From assembly GCA_003254885.1 (NCBI GenBank), contig QANT01001418.1, positions 1 through 24,693 of the forward strand: a stretch of DNA of 24,693 nt, in the 5' to 3' direction. The position numbers and the translations under genes were made by a program. This DNA comes from Purshia tridentata (taxonomy: Eukaryota; Streptophyta; Magnoliopsida; Rosales; Rosaceae). Numbering within the stretch: position 1 is the first letter of the stretch; every line of letters begins with the position of its first letter. Under the pieces are notes generated by a model. It ran no database searches. It was not told the origin of the DNA and worked only from the letters and a program-made list of their open reading frames with translations. Shown in pieces: positions 10,151-18,300 of the stretch.

Positions 10151-10623
10151 TGGTGGAAGAAATCTTTTTTGTACCAACTACCATACTGTTAATCACTCCA
10201 CCTAATCATTGGTTGGCAATAAGACTTTTAACTAATCTAATTAAGTATATTGACTCTTAACAAAGTCTACAATAAGACATCAACCTGATGAAATCTGTAT
10301 TAGAGTAAGGATAGGAATAGGGTTCGATATGCCTTGATGGTCAAGCATTAGAACTCTACTGACTGCATATATAGCACAGGTCCCTAGCCATTCAATCATG
10401 TCGTTAGTCTATAGTTTTTCATCTCTGTGTCATTGGGAGAGACTTGGTGATTGTGTTGGTCAGAAGACTTGTGTCATTGACTAAACTACGTCCCTGCTAC
10501 GATGGCTTCTTCTGGTTAGTGTAATTCCTTACAGTAATATTAAATATAGTTGTGTTGTTGTACTACTGATATTGATGATCAATTCTTGGTGTATTGTGCT
10601 CGAGTACTTATTTTCAGCTTACA
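10151..10623. mobile_element. Insertion in unit B, possible solo LTR or other transposon
   Basis: Comparison of units A and B shows that about 470 bp here have no counterpart in unit A, where AGTAACTAGGCTAGAC runs straight on. The extra sequence begins TGGTGG, ends about TTACA, and is flanked on both sides by AAC/ACTAG-like sequence that could be a degraded target-site duplication. TG...CA-like ends, a TATATA box near 10369 and no coding frame fit a solo LTR, but the family was not identified. A deletion in unit A is the alternative. Confidence 0.45.
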
Positions 10624-10950
10624 ACTAGACCTTATTTATTCAACAATTAGAGTATTAAATTACCATGTATGAGCGTGTCACGTGTGTGCGTGTGAAAGAG
10701 AGATGCAATAGAAGTGGAAGCATCACGCATGAATGTTTATGTTTAAAAATTTTGAATAAGGTTGAGTACTACTGCCTGCCGGAGGTGTTAGCTAGAAATC
10801 AAGCCATAATTCAAGGATGACTTTGTTTAGATTGATGCTGAGTTTACGTTTGTATAGCTAATAAGGAAAGCATTGCAGGATCTTGACTTTATATTACTTT
10901 CCTTATTTACGTTTTGGACGTTATTATATATTTGTAAACCTCTGTACAAA

Positions 10951-11112
10951 AATTTATACAGAAAATTAAGTCATTCCACCATATTTTCTCATAGGAGGAC
11001 TGTAATACTTTAACTTACGTCAACTATGCCAACACGGAGGCAAATCCAGGTGGCAGAGGCTTATATTTTCTAGTTAATTAACAAATAAAAAATCAACTAA
11101 TGAAAACGTTCT
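10951..11112. other. Short gene-free segment between unit B and the palindrome
   Basis: AT-rich sequence with a short GC-richer island (about 11027-11060, CCAACACGGAGGC and CCAGGTGGCAGAGGC). No ORF, RNA gene or repeat could be recognised. Confidence 0.3.
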
Positions 11113-11113
11113 C

Positions 11114-11993
11114 ATATATATATATATATATAAGAGTGGGTCCCACCTCTTATTTTCCTACCTACCTGCCTTATTTTTATACTCACTATTATATTTGAAA
11201 AAAATATTAAAACACTTTTCACACCCCTTATTATTTTTATATACTCTTTAATATACAAACTGAAATACCCAATCAATGAACAGTCTTATCATCCCTTTTA
11301 ACTATTATCACACTACCTTTAAAAGAAAATTTTCTTTCTCTTAAAATTGTTCCAGTTAAATATGATATAATTGAAAACAATTTATTGACAAAATAAACAT
11401 ATTGTCATGTATTGTCAAGCAATATATATATATATATACACACACTCACATATATAGAAATTCCATGATTTATATAGTATCAAATTTTTGACTAAACTAT
11501 ATAGATTAATTGGGGCAAAACCTATGGACCATTGATTCACTACTATGGTAAATCAACTTTAATTTTCATTTAAGATTATTTGCTAGCTTTTAGCCTTCTA
11601 CCAAAGAACATGGGTTCCATGTTTGATAATAAAAAATTCATATCAAATTGTTGAAGCACTTCTTATCAAGAACAATTTGATATGAATTTTTTGTTACAAA
11701 ATATGGAACCCACCTTCTTTGATAGAAGGCTAGAAGCTAGCAAGTGAACATACAACTAAATTTTTGAAAGAAATAAATTTTTTTTTTTAAAGGTGGGTGG
11801 GATAATAATTAAAAGGGGTGCGAAGAGTGTTTATTGAATGAGTGTTTCAGTTTTTATATCAAAGAATATTATAGAAATAATAAAGCGGGTGTATATTATT
11901 TTAATACTTTTTTTAAATATAATGATGATCGTAAAAATAAAGTAAGAGAAAATAAGACATAGGAGTGAAAATAGAACTACTCTATATATAAAT
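11114..11993. mobile_element. Long imperfect palindrome (foldback element) between BAHD copies 2 and 3
   Basis: The left arm at about 11124-11340 is repeated as reverse complement at about 11766-11990. Landmarks occur in mirrored order: ACACCCCTTATTATT / AATTAAAAGGGGTG, CAAACTGAAATACCCAATCA / TGAATGAGTGTTTCAG, and CACTACCTTTAAAA / TTTTAAAGGTGGGTG. Toward the centre the arms continue into a tight hairpin (11580-11742). About 200 bp in the left arm (roughly 11341-11550, with an AT/AC run) has no partner and looks like a later insertion. No transposase frame is present. Ends and target-site duplication are uncertain because both ends lie in AT runs. It starts about 1.3 kb upstream of copy 2 and ends about 300 bp upstream of copy 3. 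Confidence 0.65.
11580..11742. repeat. Nested 73/72-nt hairpin with 18-nt loop
   Basis: 11580-11652 pairs with 11671-11742 around the loop at 11653-11670. The loop-proximal 22 bp (11631-11652 with 11671-11692) are a perfect match. The outer 40 bp, from TGCTAGC to TTCCAT on one side and ATGGAA to GCTAGCA on the other, pair with about four or five mismatches. As RNA it would form a strong stem on either strand, the shape of a MITE transcript or a young microRNA precursor. Confidence 0.8.
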
Positions 11994-12197
11994 ATGTTGG
12001 TGGACATTGTCTTTACCGACTTTTATGAAGGAGAGCAATTAATTAATAAGAAAAGCAAAAAATGATGAGTAGTTGAGAGACATAAGGCGTGCCCCATGCC
12101 ATGGAAGACTTATTTGTATCATCTGCTACTTATTTTTTTCTCGACTTTTAATTATAGTCGTATATTATCAATCAAAAGGTGGGTGATCAAAAAAACT

Positions 12198-12206
12198 TAT
12201 ATATAG
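12198..12206 (+). promoter_or_regulatory. Candidate TATA box of BAHD copy 3
   Basis: TATATATAG lies about 90 bp upstream of the ATG at 12289. A start site about 30 bp downstream (around 12235) would give a leader of about 50 bases, C/T-rich at its start, in which 12289 is the first ATG. That supports the unusual start assigned to copy 3. Confidence 0.45.
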
Positions 12207-12288
12207 TCTACCTTTCTAATAAATATCCAAATAAGCTCTCTTTTTTTTACACCAAGTACAACTTTCTCCAAAGAGTAGACCAAAAAAT

Positions 12289-13749
12289 ATGGTGATGATT
12301 TTGCTCTCAAAGTTTCAAAGAGTTTCAAGCACCTACAGAAGTCTGTATCCAATTAGACAATATGGGTTGAGTAGTTGTATACATTCACTTGTAGAAATCA
12401 CCTCAAGAAAGGCCATTAAACCAGCATCTCCAACTCCTCATCACCAAAGAATTCTCACTCTCTCTCTTTTGGACCAACTGTTTCCTCCTAACTACCCTTC
12501 CGTCCTATTTTTTTACACCCAAAGTTCAAGCCACAATGGTACAACTGATTTTGCTTCCAAAGCTTCGGAGAGTTGCAAGCGCTTACAAGCCTCTCTGTCC
12601 AAAACTTTGGTCCACTTCTATCCTTTGGCTGGCCGACTCACAGGCCCTGCCTGCATTCACTGCAATGACGAAGGAGCTTATTTTGTCGAAGCCCGAGTTA
12701 ACTGCCAGCTCTCGGACTTTCTCAAACAACCCGAACCCACCCTACTCAACAACTTTATCCCTCAAAATGATCCAAAAACAGCCCAGTTAACCTTGGGTTC
12801 AGTTATTTTGCTTTTTCAAATCAGTGTTTTTAACTGTGGAGGAATTGCAATTGCGGTTTCCCCTTTACAAAAGATTGCAGATGGAACCTCACTCTACACC
12901 TTTGTACGAACATGGGCAGCCATAAATCGTGAGGAATATGATGGTCTCGTACTACCGGAGTTTAATGGAGCGTCTCTATTGCCACCTAGAGAGTTTTCCA
13001 TGCCCACCACTAACACCTCGGACATCAAGACTCAAAGTTTAAAGACAAGGAGGTTCGTGTTTAACGTTTCGAATATGGCAAGTCTCAAGGCCAACATTGG
13101 GGGTATAGTCCAAGAGTTTATACCAACAAACATACAACTAGTTTTGGCGATCATCTTGAGATGTGCTATTGCTGCTTCTGGTCGTGATCAGAAATCAAGG
13201 CCGACGATACTATCCCAAATGGTGAACCTGCGCCGGAGAATGGTCCCGGAAATACCCGAAAATGCAGTGGGGAATTGGTTTTGGTCAGTTCCTATTACGT
13301 TCAAAGAAAATGAGACAGAACTACACGAGTTGGTGTGTACTATGAGGAAAGGATTAAGAAGATTTTGCAGTGACAAGGCAAACAGATTTAAAGGTGATGA
13401 TGGATTCTTGGTGGTGTCTGAGTGTCAGAAAGAGAGAGGTGATCTCTCTAAGAACAACAAGGACACCAACCTTTATTGGACCACAAGTTTGTGCAAGCTT
13501 CCTATATATGAAATGGATTTTGGGTGGGGAAACCCTGTATGGGTCACTAGCCTGCGAAGCAACCACAAGAACCTAATTTTGTTGGTGGACACAGAAAACG
13601 GTGATGGTATTGAAGCTTGGGTTACGCTCGAAGAAAAACAAATGGCCAAATTTGAGTGTGATGAGGAGCTACTTGCATTTGGTTCTGTCAACCCCAGCAC
13701 AATTGGTAATGATCACTCCAACTTGGATTCCCAATCAAAGCAAGTTTAA
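12289..13749 (+). CDS. BAHD acyltransferase-like protein lacking the catalytic His (copy 3)
   Basis: Single-exon 486-residue member of the same BAHD group, roughly three quarters identical to copies 1 and 2 by eye. The HxxxD motif reads QKIAD at residues 194-198 (codon CAA at 12868-12870), so the general-base histidine is missing; DFGWG is intact at 410-414. The first 33 residues have no counterpart: this DNA aligns with the untranslated leader of copy 2. The ancestral start survives at 12362 but is followed by GGT TGA, and a 1-base deletion nearby puts the open frame in register with the family body. No other in-frame Met lies near the family N-terminus, so 12289 (or 12295) must be the start. 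The C-terminus after NPSTIGN also differs from the sisters. Acyltransferase activity is doubtful; it may be a dying copy or have a non-catalytic role, as reported for CER2-type BAHD proteins. Confidence 0.75.
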   Translation: MVMILLSKFQRVSSTYRSLYPIRQYGLSSCIHSLVEITSRKAIKPASPTPHHQRILTLSLLDQLFPPNYPSVLFFYTQSSSHNGTTDFASKASESCKRLQASLSKTLVHFYPLAGRLTGPACIHCNDEGAYFVEARVNCQLSDFLKQPEPTLLNNFIPQNDPKTAQLTLGSVILLFQISVFNCGGIAIAVSPLQKIADGTSLYTFVRTWAAINREEYDGLVLPEFNGASLLPPREFSMPTTNTSDIKTQSLKTRRFVFNVSNMASLKANIGGIVQEFIPTNIQLVLAIILRCAIAASGRDQKSRPTILSQMVNLRRRMVPEIPENAVGNWFWSVPITFKENETELHELVCTMRKGLRRFCSDKANRFKGDDGFLVVSECQKERGDLSKNNKDTNLYWTTSLCKLPIYEMDFGWGNPVWVTSLRSNHKNLILLVDTENGDGIEAWVTLEEKQMAKFECDEELLAFGSVNPSTIGNDHSNLDSQSKQV

Positions 13750-14329
13750 TATTTTATGTTTCTAAGTCAGAGACTCAGATCCAGATCAGAGTGAAAGCCC
13801 CATAAAATTTAAACGAAAGGGTATATATGGTCTTGGTGTTTCTGAGAAGTGCAATAGCCAATTCTCCAACCACTTTTGGACATTAAATTATTATACTAAA
13901 TAATGATCTATGTACAACCTTACGCCACAAGAATAATCAGCCTTGTGCACGTCCTTCCATTTAAATTATATATACTAGACTATTGGCGCGTGCTCCACAT
14001 ATATTAAATTAAAATTTACATTGTGTATTTTTTATATTTTTATTGTTTACTAAATTATCACCATTCTCTCCACCTTTTAAAGGAGTAGAGTGTTTTTTCT
14101 TTTTTAAATTTTATTTTAATTTTTATATTTAATAATTATATCTTTATTTATTATGTTAAATGAAAGATATTTATAATAATTTAAAATTTGGTGAAGCCTG
14201 TAACACCAAACTACTCTCATGTCATTATATTATTAAATAAATATAGGACTTTCAATAAGAGATCTCTCATTTAATGTTAAATGAGAGATTCTCCTGTGGT
14301 TGTTTTCAGTTGATCAAAACTGTTCATTA

Positions 14330-14511
14330 GGACGGGTTGGGTTTGGTTTGATCAATTATTTGAAATCTCAACCTGCTAACCAACTCATTTAAGGTTAGGT
14401 TAGTTGGGTTATGAACCTATCTCTCTAATTTAGGTGTTAGAAACCGGACCAACCCAACCCAACCCATTTTGGTTGGGTTAGTCAGGTTGCATTGACTTAT
14501 GCCCACCCTTA
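14330..14511. repeat. GGTTGGGTT/AACCCAACC-rich repeat, possible hAT-like MITE end
   Basis: Both strands of the GGTTGGGTT motif occur several times within 180 bp, ending in ATGCCCACCCTTAG. Reverse-complemented this gives CTAAGGGTGGGCA, resembling the common plant hAT-type terminus. A matching left terminus was not found, so it is at best a truncated element. Confidence 0.35.
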
Positions 14512-14924
14512 GTTTGAGGGATCGGCGCACAAAACATAGACCTATTCAAGGACATCGAGAACCAAATCCGGCTCATGGCGAAGTTGGTCAAGGACTTTGA
14601 TATTTTGGGAAGTTTTTGGCAACAAGGTGGGGGAAGTCGCCTATGGGGTAAGGGAAGGGAAGGGAGGGAGGAAGGAGATGGTTGTTTCTTTTTTTACTTG
14701 ATTTAAAGTTTTAGTATATTATATTTTTTAGTAATTTTTTTTTACACATGACTACTTATATAAGCAAAAAATAAGCCCAGAATGACTAGCTAGGTGCCAC
14801 ATCATCAATCTTTTAATATATAATAACTTTTAATCTATTTTTTTATTCAAGTGGATGAAATGACAAAAATGTACCTTTAACACCTTATTGTTTATGGCTC
14901 GGGTGGCGGAATGGACGAAAAAAT

Positions 14925-15004
14925 GTAAAGTAAGACACGAAAAATAATTATAGATGGTAAAGTAAGACAAATAATAATTATAGACGGTAAAGTAAGACAA
15001 ATAA
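14925..15004. repeat. About 30-bp tandem repeat, 2.6 copies
   Basis: The unit GTAAAGTAAGACA followed by AATAATTATAGA(T/C)G occurs at about 14925, 14957 and 14987. The first copy has an extra CGAA-like variation and the last is partial. It lies about 350 bp upstream of the HLTF-like start codon. Confidence 0.8.
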
Positions 15005-15020
15005 GTGAGAATTAACTAAA

Positions 15021-15351
15021 ACTATGAGCGGTTAACACAATTGAAAAGGAAGAGGACTGCTGATGAGCTTAGCCTTGATTTGGGCTGAGTGGAAGATCTA
15101 TGGGGGGTCTTAGCCCCGGCCCCCTGGTAGTATTTTATACTTTGTTTTGGTTTCGGCCCACCCCTTGTACCGGAGCCCACACAGCAAAAAACCCCCCCTT
15201 TTCCACTTTATTTGAAACATCTGTAGTTTGAAAGAACAGTAACGCACCGATTCACAAAACCACTTTCTCTCTGAATTCCGAACCCACCGCTTTCTTCACT
15301 TTACTCAGCCTGAAAAATCCTAATTTTCTCCGTCACTTGAGCCTCTAAGCC
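15021..15351 (+). promoter_or_regulatory. Promoter/5' leader region of the HLTF-like gene
   Basis: The last 150 bp before the ATG are C/T-rich (CACTTTCTCTCTGAATTCC, TTTCTTCACTTTACTC) and contain no upstream ATG, as expected of a plant 5' leader. No clear TATA box is visible. A GC-richer patch (15105-15180, with CCCCGGCCCCC and CGGCCCACCCC) sits upstream and may be an older repeat fragment. Confidence 0.4.
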
Positions 15352-18300
15352 ATGGACGACGAAGACCCAGTAAGCCTCTTACTGAGCCTCCAACAGTGGC
15401 AACATCCCCCAACAATCGACCTAGATGACTTTACTCTACCTTCCCAATACTCACAGCGTGTATCTTCTTCCTCCGAGACATACATGCTCGGCTTCATCAT
15501 CGCCAACATAGTCGGAATTCAATACTATTCGGGCACTATCAGTGGCCGGGAAATGGTGGGTCTTGTCCGCGAACCTCTCAATCCCTACGACTCCAACGCC
15601 ATTAAAGTGCTCAACACCAGAACAATTCAAGTGGGTCACATCGAACGCTCCGTGGCTGCCGCTTTAGCCCCGTTGATTGACTCCAATTTGGTTGCAGTGG
15701 AAGGCATTGTGCCCAATACGCGTGGTAAGGGCAATAGGTTCAAGATTCCTTGCCAAGTTCACATTTTTGCAGGAACTGATGACTTCCCATATGTGAAAGC
15801 GGCGATTTCTCGAGCTGGGTTGCAGTTGATTTCGGATTCCGACGCCTCGTTCACGCTTTCGGAGGCAATGGTGGTCAAGGAGAAGAAGGCTGCAAGTGGG
15901 TACAAGAGCGTGGATGAGATTTTCAAGTTGGTGGATAAGAATACGAGCAAAAATGGTGCTTTGGAAGCATTGGAGCCTCCCAAGGAAGTGATCAAATCGG
16001 AGCTGTTTGTCCACCAAAAAGAAGGTTTGGGATGGTTGGTGCATAGAGAGAATTCCGGTGAATTGCCTCCGTTTTGGGAACAGAAAGACCGGTCTTTTGT
16101 GAATGTGTTGACCAATTATCATACCGAAAATCGACCTGAGCCTCTACGAGGTGGCATTCTCGCAGACGATATGGGGTTGGGTAAAACTCTAACTTTGCTT
16201 GCTTTAATTGCTTTCGATAAATATGGTAGTGCTCTTCCTGCTTCAGTTGGTAGCGGTAGTGTAGATGTAAGCATACTAGATGATACTGAAATGGGTGAGG
16301 GTGAGGAGTTGTCTGTTTCGGTTAGTAAGAAGGGTAAGAGGGGTAGGCCAAGTAAAAAGGACACGGGGTCACGAAAAAAACGCAAAACTGAGGATACTAA
16401 TGCGAAAGGAAAATCTGTGAGGGTAAATGATAAGTCTTCTGCTGATTCCGTTAGCAAGACAACGTTAATTGTGTGCCCTCCTTCTGTTTTTTCAACTTGG
16501 GTGACACAGCTAGGAGAACACACTAGCCCAGGCAGATTGAAGGTGTATATGTATTATGGGGAACGGACTCGCAATGCTGAGGAGCTTAAGAAGTATGATA
16601 TAGTGTTGACTACATATAGTATTATGGCTACTGAACATTCTTGGACAAGCTCCCCTGTTAAAGAGATTGAGTGGTGGCGGGTGATTTTGGATGAGGCACA
16701 CATGATAAAGAATGTCAATGCTCAACAAAGTCAAGCTGTAACGAATTTGAAGGCTAAGCGAAGGTGGGTTGTAACGGGAACACCAATCCAGAATGGCTCA
16801 TTAGATTTGTTTTCTTTGATGGCATTCTTGCGGTTTGAGCCTTTTTCAATTAAGAGCTACTGGCAAAGCTTGGTGCAGCGCCCACTTGCTCAAGGTAACA
16901 AGAAGGGGCTCTCACGCCTGCAGGTAATAATGTGCTCCCATTTTTGTTTCTGCTGTTTTTTTTTTTTTTTTTTTTNTTTTTTTTTTTTTTGCAATTTTTA
17001 TTTTGTGTAAAACTATAAACAGATTTTGATCTATGCAACGAAAGTATGCATTACATGCAATTTTCATCTCTTATACTTCTTTATTTGCATGGTTAGGTGA
17101 CCGTGCTCTCCTATCTTTGTTTTTCTATATTACACAACAATTGCGTGTTTTGGAAAAAATTTGAACATAATAAATTAGATTATTAGACAATTTCGAAATC
17201 ATTCTTATGCTGTTTGTGTTGCCCTTTCCACTTGCAATAGATTAATAGACATGGTTGATGATTAAAGACATGGTTGATCCGTGACTTACAACCGGGTCTG
17301 TCATTTCTTTCTTTTTTTTCCCTTTTTTTTTTTGTATTTATACGCATACTCAAAGGCCTTAAAAGTCCTTGAATAATTTTTATGTATGCTTTTTTGTGCT
17401 TTATTTCAATATTTTGTATTTCTGATTTCTTTTCCGGTTATCCTAAAAATTAAGTATACAGAATCATGTCTGTCTGTTTTCTTTTTCCAAAGTTCAAGTT
17501 GGGCCTAATGCATATTGCTGATGCTTCAGGTTCTAATGGCAACAATTTCTTTGCGAAGAACAAAAGACAAGGGACTGATTGGATTGCCACCTAAAACTCT
17601 AGAGACTTGTTATGTGGAACTTTCTGGTGAAGAACGTGAACTGTATGATCAGATGGAAGCTGAAGCAAAGAGCGTTGTGAGGAATTACATGAATTCTGGT
17701 AGTTTAATGCGCAACTATTCCACCATACTTAGCATAATCTTACGACTTCGCCAGATCTGTACTGATTTGGGGTTGTGCCCATCTGATCTCAAATCACTTT
17801 TCCCTTCTAGCAGTATTGAAGGTATTGGAAAGACTTTTATGTTGATGCATCTTTTGTTTTTATTCATGTTATTCAACTTCACTTCATGTGCATGCTAAGT
17901 TGCTAACTAGATTCCATGAAACTGTTAAACTACTATTTTAGTATACAGTTCTCTCCAGTGTAAATTTATCTTTCATCGGTCAAGTTAATTGGCCAAGCTT
18001 GTCTGGATTTTTGTTCTATTCAATTACGCTCTCAACTTCTCATGCTGTTCAGTGCTTATATACTCCGTCTGCCCCAAATTGGTGGTCATGTCATTTGGGA
18101 GGTCGCACAATGTTTTTCCACTTTACAATTTTATGGACGGAAGATTTTTGTTACTTTCTTAATATGCTCACTAGTCACTACTTCATTTTAGTTAACAAAA
18201 AGATTACAGCCTGTCCTTGGTTTGGACATCTGAATGGATCATGTCCTTGGTTTCATAACATGTGTTTTTTAAGCTCCTTTGTGCGGGCCTTAACATGTGC

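Larger units (their letters stand above)
8373..10950. repeat. Segmental duplication block, unit B (BAHD copy 2)
   Basis: Partner of 4374-6842, carrying BAHD copy 2. The coding regions and leader are the best-preserved part; the distal promoter region is also clearly alignable (CATAATTCAAGGATGACTT, TATATTTGTAAAC). The 470-bp insertion at 10151-10623 interrupts it, and it lacks about 170 bp that unit A has between GCCACAG and GTGTTAGTT. Confidence 0.85.
13750..15020. other. Gene-free stretch with repeat debris, BAHD copy 3 to the HLTF-like gene
   Basis: Contains a diverged relative of the 7560-7886 repeat (about 14070-14240). It also has a segment rich in GGTTGGGTT and AACCCAACC motifs (14330-14490) that ends in TGCCCACCCTTAG, the kind of terminus seen in plant hAT-type MITEs. 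A short coding-like remnant lies at 14530-14640 and a tandem repeat at 14925-15004. No full gene is supported. Confidence 0.45.

Noticed and set aside
12289..13749. Calling BAHD copy 3 a plain pseudogene
   Set aside because: The open frame is intact for 486 residues, with a plausible TATA box and a first-ATG start. Loss of the catalytic His makes function uncertain but does not prove that it is dead.
14896..14915. tRNA-like segment CGGGTGGCGGAATGG
   Set aside because: Only a D-arm-like string is seen; no acceptor pairing, anticodon arm or T-arm (GTTCGAATC-type) follows.
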